From NCBI RefSeq assembly GCF_024346375.1, contig NZ_JAGQCV010000005.1, positions 124,001 to 188,000 on the forward strand: a stretch of 64,000 nucleotides of DNA, written 5' to 3'. The notes beneath the pieces were generated by a model. It was given only the letters and a program-made list of their open reading frames with translations. It ran no database searches and was not told where the DNA came from. The translations under genes were made by a program, and so were the position numbers. The stretch comes from Synechococcus sp. ATX 2A4. Lineage in GTDB: Bacteria; Cyanobacteriota; Cyanobacteriia; PCC-6307; Cyanobiaceae. This document shows, piece by piece, positions 25,894 through 34,072 of the stretch. Positions within the stretch are counted from its first letter, which is position 1; every line of letters starts with the position of its first letter.

Positions 25894-26955
25894 TCAACCG
25901 TCGCTGGGCCAGAACTCCGGCTGCTCGAGCATGGGCCGCTCCAGCGGCAGCACGTGGAAGCGGCGGCGGATCTCCAGCAGGGGCTCGCTGGCGAGGGCGA
26001 GGTGATCGAGCCGGCTGAAATCACCGCTGCAGGCGGCGCCCCGGCGCCAGGCTTCCGCCAGCAGCTCGGGCGCGCCCGGCAGATCGAGGGCCCCCCGTTT
26101 GCCGTTGAGGCCGTTGTAGGGCTCGCCATCGCCGCCGTAGGGCACGAACTGGCTGTCGTTTCCGTGCACGAACAGACCCACCTCATGGATGAGGAAGTTG
26201 GCGAGCGAGGCCATCCAGTTGGCGTCGTCGTTGCGGAGCGCCAGCTTGAAGGCGCCCAGGGCGATCTCGCCCGGCCCCGTCGGTTCGTAGCCGGTGATCA
26301 CGTGGTTCATGTCATGGCTCACGTAGTAGGCGGGGTTCGGGGTGTTCCGGGCCGGCAGGGGCAGGCCGTTGCGCGCGTAGAACTGCACGAAGGCCCAGCC
26401 GAGGCTGCCGTGGGGGCAGTCGCGCAGCCCCTGCACCTGGGCGAAGAAGGCGTCGCCGGGATCGCTGCCGGGATCGGTGCCCTGATCAGCGCCAGGCTTC
26501 TTGCTCAGATCCACCACCAGGGCGCCGTGGCTGGAAGACAGCTCGGGCAGGAAGACTGCATAGCAGCGCACGAAGCTGGCGGTGGCTTCTGCAGCGGTGC
26601 GGTGGAAGAGGTCCTGCACGAGGCGCAGCTCCACGCCGTGGATGCCGAACGCATTGCTGAAGGCCTCCAGCCGCTGCAGCTGGGCGGCGCTGCGGGGATG
26701 GCGGCAGAGCTCCAGCATCAAGCCCAGCTGCAGGAAGCGGCGGCGGCTGTCGTCGTCGGGCAGCAGGGCCGCCAGGGCCTGGGGCGGCAGCGGGGTGATG
26801 GCTGTGAGTTCGCTTGGGGTGAGCCCAAGCAGGTGCAGCGCCAGGCTGCGCAGCAGCCGCTCCTGCTCGCTGGTGGCGCCGCCCTCCACGGCGACCAGAT
26901 CGCGCAGCCCGCCCACCAAGGTGCGCGCCAGCGGAGGCGGGAAGGGTTGCAGCAT
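25894..26955 (-). CDS. COQ4-like protein with TerB-like N-terminal region (paralogue B)
   Basis: 353 aa from ATG 26955. The metal site is HDMNH (residues 214-218) with Glu230, again the exact HDxxH-x11-E spacing of COQ4. The preceding SLGWAFVQFYARNGLP and the C-terminal LEIRRRFHVLP parallel SFGLAYAAFIDRNHFGFP and VRQRFNVRP in paralogue A. The N-terminal 135 residues are helical and TerB-like. It carries a short acidic insert (DQGTDPGSDPGD, about residues 157-168). It is transcribed toward grrM, with 9 bp between their ends, and follows the methyltransferase gene by 25 bp on the same strand, so those two form an operon. Confidence 0.8.
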   Translation of the reverse strand: MLQPFPPPLARTLVGGLRDLVAVEGGATSEQERLLRSLALHLLGLTPSELTAITPLPPQALAALLPDDDSRRRFLQLGLMLELCRHPRSAAQLQRLEAFSNAFGIHGVELRLVQDLFHRTAAEATASFVRCYAVFLPELSSSHGALVVDLSKKPGADQGTDPGSDPGDAFFAQVQGLRDCPHGSLGWAFVQFYARNGLPLPARNTPNPAYYVSHDMNHVITGYEPTGPGEIALGAFKLALRNDDANWMASLANFLIHEVGLFVHGNDSQFVPYGGDGEPYNGLNGKRGALDLPGAPELLAEAWRRGAACSGDFSRLDHLALASEPLLEIRRRFHVLPLERPMLEQPEFWPSDG

Positions 26956-26980
26956 CAACGGTCGGGCCGCACCGTGCCAT

Positions 26981-27730
26981 TCAAGCGCTGCCCGCCGCTG
27001 ACGGTCTGCTCGTCGCCGCCGTGATCCGCTCCAGCTGCAGGGCATCGGTGCAGCCGTCGTGGCCCTGGTCGTAGCGGCTGGCGCAGAAGGCGCCCCGCCA
27101 GCCCGGCGGCAGCTCGGCCAGCAGCGCCGTGGCGTAGGGATGGCGCCGGGCCACCCGCTCGATCGTGTGGGCGGGATAAAGGTGCACCGCCCGGCGGCTG
27201 ACCCGGCACAGCTCGCTCAGGGCCAGGCGGTGCCAGTCCAGGTCGAAGGCGTCACTGCTGGACAGGCCGCCATCGCGCAGGGGGGCATAGGCGAAGAGCA
27301 GATGGCCGCTGAGCACCAGATCGAAGCTCTGATCCGGGAAGGGCAGCTCCGGCAAGGAAGCGTTGCGGTAGTGCTCCGGATGGCGGCGGCGGTCCTCCAG
27401 AAAGATCTGCAGCGCCTGAATGTGTTCCTCGCGGCAGGCCTCCAGATCGAAATCCGGCCGCAGCGTGGGACTGCTGCGCAGGCCTGCCATGGTGCGCTCC
27501 AGATCGGCCAGGGCTCGCTGTTCGAGCTCCTCCTCCGGCAGGGCGTAGAGGGGATCCACCGCCACCACCTCCCCCACCAGGCCGCGCAGTCGCGCCGAGA
27601 GTGAACCGGGGCCGCCGGGGCAGTCGAGCACGCGGGCGTCACGCCATTGCTCCAGGTCTCCCTCGAGGTTGAACATCGCCAGGGCCTGCTCCCCCGAACG
27701 CCCGTAGAACACCACGGAGGCAAGTTGCAT
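26981..27730 (-). CDS. Class I SAM-dependent methyltransferase-like protein
   Basis: 249 aa from ATG 27730; the frame stays open to 27946, but the extra part is the translation of a 12-bp tandem repeat and looks non-coding. The SAM-binding motif I is DARVLDCPGGPGSLSARL with the acidic end of strand 2 in VVAVDP, and motif IV is LPFPDQSFDLVLSGHLLF. The acceptor is unknown. Upstream partner of the COQ4-like gene B in a two-gene operon that converges on the grr cassette. COQ4 and methyltransferases act together in quinone pathways, but any such role here is inference. Confidence 0.82.
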   Translation of the reverse strand: MQLASVVFYGRSGEQALAMFNLEGDLEQWRDARVLDCPGGPGSLSARLRGLVGEVVAVDPLYALPEEELEQRALADLERTMAGLRSSPTLRPDFDLEACREEHIQALQIFLEDRRRHPEHYRNASLPELPFPDQSFDLVLSGHLLFAYAPLRDGGLSSSDAFDLDWHRLALSELCRVSRRAVHLYPAHTIERVARRHPYATALLAELPPGWRGAFCASRYDQGHDGCTDALQLERITAATSRPSAAGSA

Positions 27731-28090
27731 GGGGTTCTTGAGGCGGTGGGAGGGTGCGGTGAACGGGCCGTTGAACGCGAAGCTGAACGCGGGCTTGAAC
27801 GCACTATTGAAGGCGGGTTGAACGCCGCGGTCGTCTCGTGGTTCGCCAGCCTGGTCAACCAGCGAGATGCGCCATCCTGGCCGCGCCCGCACGCGCCCGC
27901 ACGCGCCGCCCGCCGACAGCGGGAGCCAGTGCTCCTGGCGGGCCACCCATGGCGCGGACAGCCCTGAAGCGCTGTTCCCACCGGTTGTGCGTTCATCCAG
28001 AACCTGCCCGGCGGGTTGCCATCGCTCCAGAGGGGATGATCAGGGTGCCTCCCCGCTGCCGGGAGTGCCCTGCTTCCGTACCCGCTGCCC
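27731..28090. other. Intergenic region between methyltransferase and argS, with 12-bp repeats
   Basis: 360 bp holding divergent promoters by position. The left part contains the 12-bp tandem repeat at 27758-27828. No additional gene is convincing; frames on both strands extend through, but their translations are low complexity. Confidence 0.5.
27758..27828. repeat. 12-bp tandem repeat (core TTGAACGC), about six units
   Basis: Units: GGTGAACGGGCC, GTTGAACGCGAA, GCTGAACGCGGG, CTTGAACGCACT, ATTGAAGGCGGG and a final TTGAACGCCGC, each about 12 bp, with TGAA in fixed register. It lies just upstream of the minus-strand methyltransferase start at 27730, within its likely leader. Confidence 0.85.
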
Positions 28091-29956
28091 ATGCTTCGCC
28101 TCGCCCAAGCCCTCGACAGCCAGCTGCGCGCGGCGATGCAGCGGGCCTTCCCCATGGCGGCCATGGGGGAGGAGACCTCAGAACCGTTCGGGACAGAGGG
28201 CGGGCAGCGGCTGGATCCGCAACTGGCGCCTGCCACCAAGCCCGAATTCGGTGATTTTCAGGCGAACGGTGCCCTGTCCCTCGCCAAGCCGCTCCGCCAG
28301 GCGCCGCGGGCCATTGCCACGGCGATCGTGGAGCAGCTGGCCGCCGATCCAGAGTTCAATGCGCTCTGCCTGGCACCGCAGATCGCCGGCCCAGGCTTCA
28401 TCAACCTGACCCTGCGGCCGGAGCGGCTGGCCGCGGAGGTGGCTGGGCGGCTGAGGGATGCGCGCCTGGGGGTGCCCACGGTGCGTGAGCAGAGCGCCAG
28501 CGACCCTGGGGCGCTGGCGCCGGTGGTGGTGGATTTCTCCAGCCCCAACATCGCCAAGGAGATGCACGTGGGGCACCTGCGCTCCACGATCATCGGCGAC
28601 GCGTTGGCGCGGGTGCTGGAGTTTCGCGGCCATCCGGTGCTGCGGCTCAACCATGTGGGCGACTGGGGCACCCAGTTCGGCATGCTGATCACCCATCTCA
28701 AGCAGGAGGCGCCCGAGGCGCTCACCACCGCCGACGCGGTGGACCTGGGGGATCTGGTGGCCTTCTACCGCCAGGCCAAGGCCCGCTTCGACAGCGATGA
28801 AGCCTTCCAGACCACCTCGCGCGAGGAGGTGGTGAAGCTGCAGAGCGGCGATCCGATCAGCCGCCGCGCCTGGCAGCTGCTGTGTGATCAATCGCGCCGG
28901 GAATTCCAGCGCCTCTACGACGCCCTCGACATCCGCCTCGAAGAACGCGGCGAATCTTTCTACAACCCCTATCTGGAGGCGGTGGTGGCGGATCTGGCCG
29001 CCGCCGGGCTGCTGGTGAGCGATGGCGGCGCCCAGTGCGTGTTCCTGGAAGCGGAGGACGGCAGCGCCAGCAAGGCCCCGCCGGTGATCGTGCGCAAAAG
29101 CGACGGCGGCTTCAACTACGCCACCACCGATCTGGCCGCCATCCGCTACCGCTTTGCCGCGCCCCCCGCCGGCGATGGCGCGCGGCGGGTGATCTACGTG
29201 ACCGATGCAGGCCAGGCCAGCCATTTCGCCGGGGTGTTCCAGGTGGCCCGCCGCGCCGGCTGGATTCCCGAGGACGGGCGTCTGGAGCACGTGCCCTTCG
29301 GGCTGGTGCAGGGGGAGGACGGCAAGAAGCTGAAGACCCGCGCCGGCGACACGGTGCGGCTGCGGGAGCTGCTGGATGAGGCGGTGGAGCGCTGCGAGGC
29401 CGATCTGCGCCGCCGGCTGGCGGAGGAGGAACGCCACGAAGAGGAGACCTTCATCACGGAGGTGGCCACCACGGTTGGCCTGGCGGCGGTGAAGTACGCC
29501 GACCTCAGCACCAACCGGATCACCAACTATCAGTTCAGCTTCGATCGCATGCTGGCCCTCAGCGGCAACACCGCCCCCTACCTGCTCTATGCGGTGGTGC
29601 GGATCGCCGGCATCGCCCGCAAGGGTGGCGCCGGGGCGGATACGGCCGCCGGTGCCGCAGATTCAGGCTTGCCGGAGGTGCTCAGTTTCAGCGAGCCGCA
29701 GGAGTGGGCGCTGGTGCGGGAGCTGCTCAAGTTCGACGCCGTGATTGCCGAAGTGGAGGAAGAACTGCTGCCGAACCGGCTGTGCAGTTACCTGTTTGAA
29801 CTGAGCCAGATGTTCAACCGCTTCTACGACCAGGTGCCGGTGCTGAAGGCCGAGGAACCGGCACGGAGTTCGCGTCTGGCGCTCTGCCGCCTCACCACCG
29901 CCACCTTGAAGCTGGGGCTCGGCCTGCTCGGCATTCCCACCCTGGAGCGGATGTGA
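28091..29956 (+). CDS. argS: Arginyl-tRNA synthetase
   Basis: 621 aa class Ia synthetase charging tRNA-Arg. The N-terminal Add1 domain precedes the catalytic core with the HIGH variant [14 protein letters not shown], the arginine pocket GDWGTQFG, the tRNA/active-site region [11 protein letters not shown], and the KMSKS counterpart [11 protein letters not shown]. The C-terminal helical anticodon-binding domain runs from about residue 480 ([10 protein letters not shown]...) to the end ([14 protein letters not shown]). The ATG start gives the standard MLRLAQAL N-terminus. An alanine-rich insert lies near residues 510-530 ([15 protein letters not shown]). Confidence 0.98.
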   Translation: MLRLAQALDSQLRAAMQRAFPMAAMGEETSEPFGTEGGQRLDPQLAPATKPEFGDFQANGALSLAKPLRQAPRAIATAIVEQLAADPEFNALCLAPQIAGPGFINLTLRPERLAAEVAGRLRDARLGVPTVREQSASDPGALAPVVVDFSSPNIAKEMHVGHLRSTIIGDALARVLEFRGHPVLRLNHVGDWGTQFGMLITHLKQEAPEALTTADAVDLGDLVAFYRQAKARFDSDEAFQTTSREEVVKLQSGDPISRRAWQLLCDQSRREFQRLYDALDIRLEERGESFYNPYLEAVVADLAAAGLLVSDGGAQCVFLEAEDGSASKAPPVIVRKSDGGFNYATTDLAAIRYRFAAPPAGDGARRVIYVTDAGQASHFAGVFQVARRAGWIPEDGRLEHVPFGLVQGEDGKKLKTRAGDTVRLRELLDEAVERCEADLRRRLAEEERHEEETFITEVATTVGLAAVKYADLSTNRITNYQFSFDRMLALSGNTAPYLLYAVVRIAGIARKGGAGADTAAGAADSGLPEVLSFSEPQEWALVRELLKFDAVIAEVEEELLPNRLCSYLFELSQMFNRFYDQVPVLKAEEPARSSRLALCRLTTATLKLGLGLLGIPTLERM

Positions 29957-30017
29957 GCGGCGGATCCCGCCACCACTGAGGCGCAGCATCACTGAGGCGC
30001 AGGAAGCGGGACGTTGC

Positions 30018-30542
30018 TCACTGAGCTCTGGCGAGGTAATCCTCCTGGAGGATGTACATGCGCTTCACATCGCGGTAGCGGCCTTCGATGAAGAATTCAC
30101 CCACCAGGTGGCCCTCTTCCGCAAAGCCGCATTGCTGATAGAGGTGCAGGGCCTTGGCATTGTCGACGGCGACGGATAGGTAGATCTTGTGCAGATTCAA
30201 GATGGTGAAGGAGTAGTCGAGCGCTTTGTGGATGCAGAAGCGGGCGAAGCCTTTGCCTTGATGGTGTGGCGCGATGATGATCTGAAATTCAGCGCGCCGG
30301 TGGATGTAGTCGATCTCGATCAGCTCCACCAGCCCGATCAATTCCTTTTCCCTGGTTTCCACCACGAAACGGCGCTCTGCGTTGTCGTGGATATGCCGGC
30401 TATAGAGCTCTTCGAGCTCATCGAAGGATTCGTAGGGCTCCTCGAACCAATAAGCCATCACGCTTCTGTTGTTCACCTGGTCGTGAATAAATCTGAGGTC
30501 GCCGCGCTCAAGGGCCCGCAGAACCAGCTCTGTTTTCGCCAA
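30018..30542 (-). CDS. speG: SpeG-like spermidine N-acetyltransferase
   Basis: 174 aa GNAT protein very close in pattern to SpeG: LRALERGDLRFIH, VMAYWFEEPYESFDELEELY, HIHDNAERRFVVE, LVELIEIDYIHRRAEFQIII, HHQGKGFARF (acetyl-CoA loop), LNLHKIYLSV and HEFFI-like GEFFIEGRYRDVKRM. SpeG acetylates spermidine to relieve polyamine toxicity. The composition is less GC-rich than argS beside it, and the gene stands alone, which suggests acquisition by transfer. Function is inferred by family resemblance, though the match is extensive. Confidence 0.92.
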   Translation of the reverse strand: MAKTELVLRALERGDLRFIHDQVNNRSVMAYWFEEPYESFDELEELYSRHIHDNAERRFVVETREKELIGLVELIEIDYIHRRAEFQIIIAPHHQGKGFARFCIHKALDYSFTILNLHKIYLSVAVDNAKALHLYQQCGFAEEGHLVGEFFIEGRYRDVKRMYILQEDYLARAQ

Positions 30543-30769
30543 CTGTTCACAACCTCAACGCCTGCTTCGATTATGAGGCAGCTCTTCTGTGGGGGCCTCC
30601 TTTAGGCCCACAAGCGGTCCTCGCCACTGACCACTCACCACTGGCCAGCCCCTTCAGTCAGCCTTCCAGCCAGCGCCTTCAGGTAGCTCTCTCAGCCAGC
30701 CCTTCAGTCTGCGCCATCATCTGCACACCGACCTGTGCCAGAGCTGTCTCAGGATCGATGTTCGGGGCC

Positions 30770-31186
30770 TCAGCGTTGGCGCGGTTGGGAGCGCTTCGGT
30801 GTGGATCGAGGTGCATCGTCCGGCCTGGTCTGCTTGGGCAGGCCGCTGGGAAGATGTTCCGCTTCGATGAACACCTGCGGGAAGGCAGAGGGAATCCTGC
30901 CCTCGCACACCGTGATCCCTTCGCTGAGCAGCAGGTCAGCCTGCGTGCGCCCATCCGGGTGCTGCTTGCCGGCGCCAAGACGCCCATCCGCCGGCACAAC
31001 GCGGTGCCAGGGAACCAGCACCTTCTCGTGATCGTTCAGCCGGCTCAGGATGTAGGCCACGTGCCTGGGCATCACATCGAGATGCCGCCCTATCGATTGG
31101 TAGGTGCAGAGGCGCCCCTGCGGAACAGCCTGCGTGAGCTGCAGCACCTGCGCGCGGATCCGTTGATAGAAGGGGGACGCCGGCAC
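30770..31186 (-). CDS. Alkyltransferase-like protein (ATL; MGMT fold, no reactive Cys)
   Basis: 138 aa MGMT-type DNA-binding domain. Where O6-alkylguanine methyltransferases have PCHR, this protein has PWHR (Trp60), the hallmark of alkyltransferase-like proteins. These bind O6-alkylguanine without repairing it and hand the lesion to nucleotide excision repair. Supporting segments are VPQGRLCTYQSIGRHL (with the nucleotide-flipping Tyr) and PRHVAYILSRLND, then VVPADGRLGAG. The final 30 residues are an unrelated polar tail. Stand-alone gene, convergent with nothing obvious, divergent from the HisC-type gene. Confidence 0.9.
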   Translation of the reverse strand: MPASPFYQRIRAQVLQLTQAVPQGRLCTYQSIGRHLDVMPRHVAYILSRLNDHEKVLVPWHRVVPADGRLGAGKQHPDGRTQADLLLSEGITVCEGRIPSAFPQVFIEAEHLPSGLPKQTRPDDAPRSTPKRSQPRQR

Positions 31187-31339
31187 GGGGTGGCACGGAG
31201 GTGAACCGGAGCTGAAATCATGGCGGCTCGGTCATCAATACGCTCCGGTGGCGGGCCGCTGCTGGCCAGTGGGGGCAGGGGCTCGCCCATCTTTAGGCTG
31301 CAGCCGGTGGATCTTTCCCGCCGCCATGACGCCGTTTCT

Positions 31340-32632
31340 GTGACCAGCCCGAGCCCCGGCGAGCGCCCGGCCGTTTCCCCCTGTCCGCCGGCCCGCCCGG
31401 AGGTGGAAACGCTCACGGCCTACAGCGCGCCGCTGGAGGGGCGCCGCGGTCTGCTGCGGCTCGACTTCAACGAGAACACCGTGGGGCCCAGCCCGAAGGT
31501 GGTGGAGGCGGTTCGCGCCATTCCGGCCGATCACTACGCGATCTATCCCGAATACAACGGCCTGCGGGAGGCGGTGATCGCCTCGCTGCTCGCCGAAGCT
31601 GCCCCCCGGCCCGGCCCGGCCGCCGGGTCCGCCGCAGCCGCCGGCACCGCTGCTGGCCCCAGCACCCTCACCCCCGCCCACATCGGCCTGTTCAACGGGG
31701 TGGATGAGGCGCTGCACGCCGTGTTCCACGCCTATGGCGCCGCCGGCGATCGGCTGCTTACCACCAGCCCCACCTTCGGCTACTACACCCCCTGCGCCCG
31801 CATGCAGGGGATGGAGATCGAAGCAATCCCCTACCAGCTACCTGATTTCGCCTTTCCGTTCGAGGAGATCAAAGCGGCTCTGGGCGGCTCGGCATCCCCA
31901 ACGGCGCTCGGCGGGCCAGCAACCCCAACGGCGCTCGGCGGCTCAGCCCCTCGGTTGCTGTTGATCTGCAATCCCAACAACCCCACCGGCACCCGGTTGG
32001 CGCCGGAGCGGGTCCTGGAACTGGCGGCGGCTGCCCCACGCACGCTGGTGGTGGTCGATGAGCTCTACGAGGCCTTCACCGGCGACAGCGTGCTGCCCCT
32101 GCTGCTCGCCGCGGCAGGGGAGGCCACAACTGGAGCGGCCGCGGCAGCAGCAAGCGATCCCTTCGCGGCCTTCCCGAACCTGCTGGTGCTGCGTTCGCTG
32201 GCGAAAACCGCCGGGCTGGCCGGGCTGCGCTTCGGTTTTGCGGTGGGTGCACCGGCGCTGGTGGATCGGGTGAGCCGGGTCAGCGGCCCTTATGACGTCA
32301 ACAGCGTTGCCGTGACCGCCGCCCATGCGGCCCTGGCCGATCAGGCCTACATCGATGCCTATGTGGCCGAGGTGCTGCGGGCGCAGGCCTGGTTGCTGGA
32401 GCACCTGGTGGCCGCCGGGGTGCGCCACCACGCCGCCGGTGGCAACTACCTGCTGATCTGGCCGCGGCGGCCGGCGGCCACGGTGGAGGCCGAGCTGCGG
32501 GCGGCGGGCATCCTGGTGCGCTCGATGGCCGGCAAGCCGCTGATCGATGGCGCCTTGCGGGTGAGCCTGGGCACCACCGAGCAGATGGCCACCTTTTGGG
32601 CGGCCTACCGGCATATCGAGGCTCTCGGCTGA
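31340..32632 (+). CDS. hisC: Histidinol-phosphate aminotransferase-like enzyme
   Basis: 430 aa from the GTG at 31340, the first start that leaves a normal HisC N-terminus before LRLDFNENTVGPSP. It has NPNNPTGTRLAP (cofactor site), VVVDELYEAFTGD, the PLP-lysine motif VLRSLAKTAGLAGLRFGFAVG and the closing LRVSLGT. The known HisC reaction is glutamate + imidazole acetol phosphate transamination; some cyanobacterial homologues use other substrates. It is longer than usual because of two low-complexity inserts: an Ala/Pro/Gly stretch near residues 90-112 and a 9-residue tandem repeat (TALGGxAxP) near 186-205. Confidence 0.85.
   Translation: MTSPSPGERPAVSPCPPARPEVETLTAYSAPLEGRRGLLRLDFNENTVGPSPKVVEAVRAIPADHYAIYPEYNGLREAVIASLLAEAAPRPGPAAGSAAAAGTAAGPSTLTPAHIGLFNGVDEALHAVFHAYGAAGDRLLTTSPTFGYYTPCARMQGMEIEAIPYQLPDFAFPFEEIKAALGGSASPTALGGPATPTALGGSAPRLLLICNPNNPTGTRLAPERVLELAAAAPRTLVVVDELYEAFTGDSVLPLLLAAAGEATTGAAAAAASDPFAAFPNLLVLRSLAKTAGLAGLRFGFAVGAPALVDRVSRVSGPYDVNSVAVTAAHAALADQAYIDAYVAEVLRAQAWLLEHLVAAGVRHHAAGGNYLLIWPRRPAATVEAELRAAGILVRSMAGKPLIDGALRVSLGTTEQMATFWAAYRHIEALG
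31896..31949 (+). repeat. 27-bp tandem duplication inside the HisC-like gene
   Basis: A 19-bp block, CCCCAACGGCGCTCGGCGG, occurs at 31896-31914 and 31923-31941, exactly 27 bp apart, so the duplication is in frame and encodes 9-residue units of the type PTALGGxAx. It adds a surface-loop-like low-complexity insert between conserved parts of the enzyme. Confidence 0.9.
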
Positions 32633-32642
32633 AGCCCGGCGA

Positions 32643-33167
32643 TCAGCGGGCTTTGCCGGCGGCCGGTTCCAGCACCGTGATTGGCTTGCCCGTGGTGCCC
32701 GCGTACACCATCACGATCTGGGCCGGTTCGGTGCCGTTATTGGTGCCGTAATGGGGCTGATCCACCATTTCGATGATTCCGTCGCCCGCCTTCAGCTGCA
32801 AGCGGGCGCCCCCTTCACCGATCACCAGCAACTGGCCGCGGATCAACATGCCGGCATTGATCACTGGATGGTGGTGCATCGGCAGCTTCACCCCTGGCGG
32901 GATGGTGATGTGCAGCACGGTGATTTCCGGTTCGCCTTTCGGATAGGCGGGCAGGCGTGTGCCGTTCCAGGCCTCGCTGGACTTCACCACGGTGCGCACC
33001 TTCGCGGCGGCCGGTTCCCCATCGGCGAGGGCGGGCGGCACAGGCAGCAGCAGGCTGCCTCCCAGCACCAGCAGGGCCAGCCAGCTGCGGCGGCTGTGCC
33101 GTTTCAGCCGAACCGACCGGAGCTGTGCGCCTTGAACCTGGAGGTCCATTGAGAGGGAGGACATCAT
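32643..33167 (-). CDS. Exported cupin-domain protein
   Basis: 174 aa from ATG 33167 (several nearby ATGs; the choice is provisional). A basic N-region with RRSW precedes a hydrophobic segment (LALLVLGGSLLLPV) and ALAD, a signal peptide with some Tat-like character. The mature part is a single cupin barrel: LPMHHHPVINAGMLIRGQLLVI gives the metal-binding HxH cluster, and PHYGTNNGTEPAQIVMVYAG the second motif. The substrate is unknown; secreted single cupins often bind metals or sugars. Its end lies 10 bp from the HisC-like gene, convergent. Confidence 0.85.
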   Translation of the reverse strand: MMSSLSMDLQVQGAQLRSVRLKRHSRRSWLALLVLGGSLLLPVPPALADGEPAAAKVRTVVKSSEAWNGTRLPAYPKGEPEITVLHITIPPGVKLPMHHHPVINAGMLIRGQLLVIGEGGARLQLKAGDGIIEMVDQPHYGTNNGTEPAQIVMVYAGTTGKPITVLEPAAGKAR

Positions 33168-33256
33168 TCGCTGGGCAGTCTGGGGGCTCCTTTGCCCGTT
33201 TGCAGGCCCGCGCACGGCCATAGCCTGCCCTTGCTCTGATCCCGTACCCGGCTGCT

Positions 33257-33949
33257 GTGGATTTCACCGCCGATCTCCCCGTCGTGCAGATCCGGCGAAC
33301 GGTGATGCGCCGGGCGCTGCTCTCCACGGCGATCCCGCCGCGGGTGGCGCTGGCCATGGGCAACGAGCCTCTGTTGCTGCGCTACACGATCGGATTGTTC
33401 GGCTATGGCCTGGTGGGCTGCGCGGTCACCGATGCCCAGAGCTGCCTGCAGCGGCTGGCGGAGCAGCCCTATGGCCTGCTGGTGTGCTCCGACAGCCTCG
33501 AGAGTGGCGACGTGCTCAGTCTCACTGCCACCGTGAAGGAGCGGCACCCCGCCGTGAAGGTGATCGTGATCAGCATGGGTGTCGCTGTCGATCCCGCCCT
33601 GGTGCGGGCCGCCTGGATCGATGGGCTGGTGGCGGAGTGCGACATGACCTTCCACAGCGGCGCGTTGCAGGCGGCGGTGCTGGCGGCCCTGGGCGGCAGC
33701 CACTTCCGCAGCGCCTCGATGCGCGATCAGCCGATGCCGGAGCCGATCTGCGAACTGAGCCCGCGCGATTACCAGATTCTGGAAGGCCTCGCCGATGGGC
33801 TCACCGACCGCGAGATTGCCGAGCGGTTGATGATCAGCCCCAACACAGCGAAGTCGTACACCAAGCGGCTGCTGCAGAACATGGGCGCGCGCAATCGCCT
33901 GCAGGCCCTGGTGATCGCCCTGCGCCAGGGGTTGATCCGGCTGCGCTGA
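33257..33949 (+). CDS. LuxR/NarL-type regulator with a degenerate receiver domain
   Basis: 230 aa from a GTG at 33257. The C-terminus is a clear LuxR-type HTH: LSPRDYQILEGLADGLTDREIAERLMISPNTAKSYTKRLLQNMGARNR. The N-terminal part has the receiver layout (LLLRYTIGLFGYG, LLVCSDSLESGD with a candidate Asp, VKVIVISMG). The acidic pair at the first strand is replaced by GNEP, and no conserved Lys follows strand 5. Phosphorylation control is therefore doubtful. Its 3' end is 123 bp upstream of the GH9 cellulase on the same strand, so it may regulate or share transcription with it (inference). Confidence 0.85.
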   Translation: MDFTADLPVVQIRRTVMRRALLSTAIPPRVALAMGNEPLLLRYTIGLFGYGLVGCAVTDAQSCLQRLAEQPYGLLVCSDSLESGDVLSLTATVKERHPAVKVIVISMGVAVDPALVRAAWIDGLVAECDMTFHSGALQAAVLAALGGSHFRSASMRDQPMPEPICELSPRDYQILEGLADGLTDREIAERLMISPNTAKSYTKRLLQNMGARNRLQALVIALRQGLIRLR

Positions 33950-34072
33950 GGCCTTCCGTAGGCACGGCAGCACCGGCATTCACCCTCGCCGGAGCTGCCA
34001 ACCACCCCCCGATGGGGGTCGCCCCGGCGGGGACATCCGGCGTAGGACCGTTGCAGCGATCTGATTTGCCCA

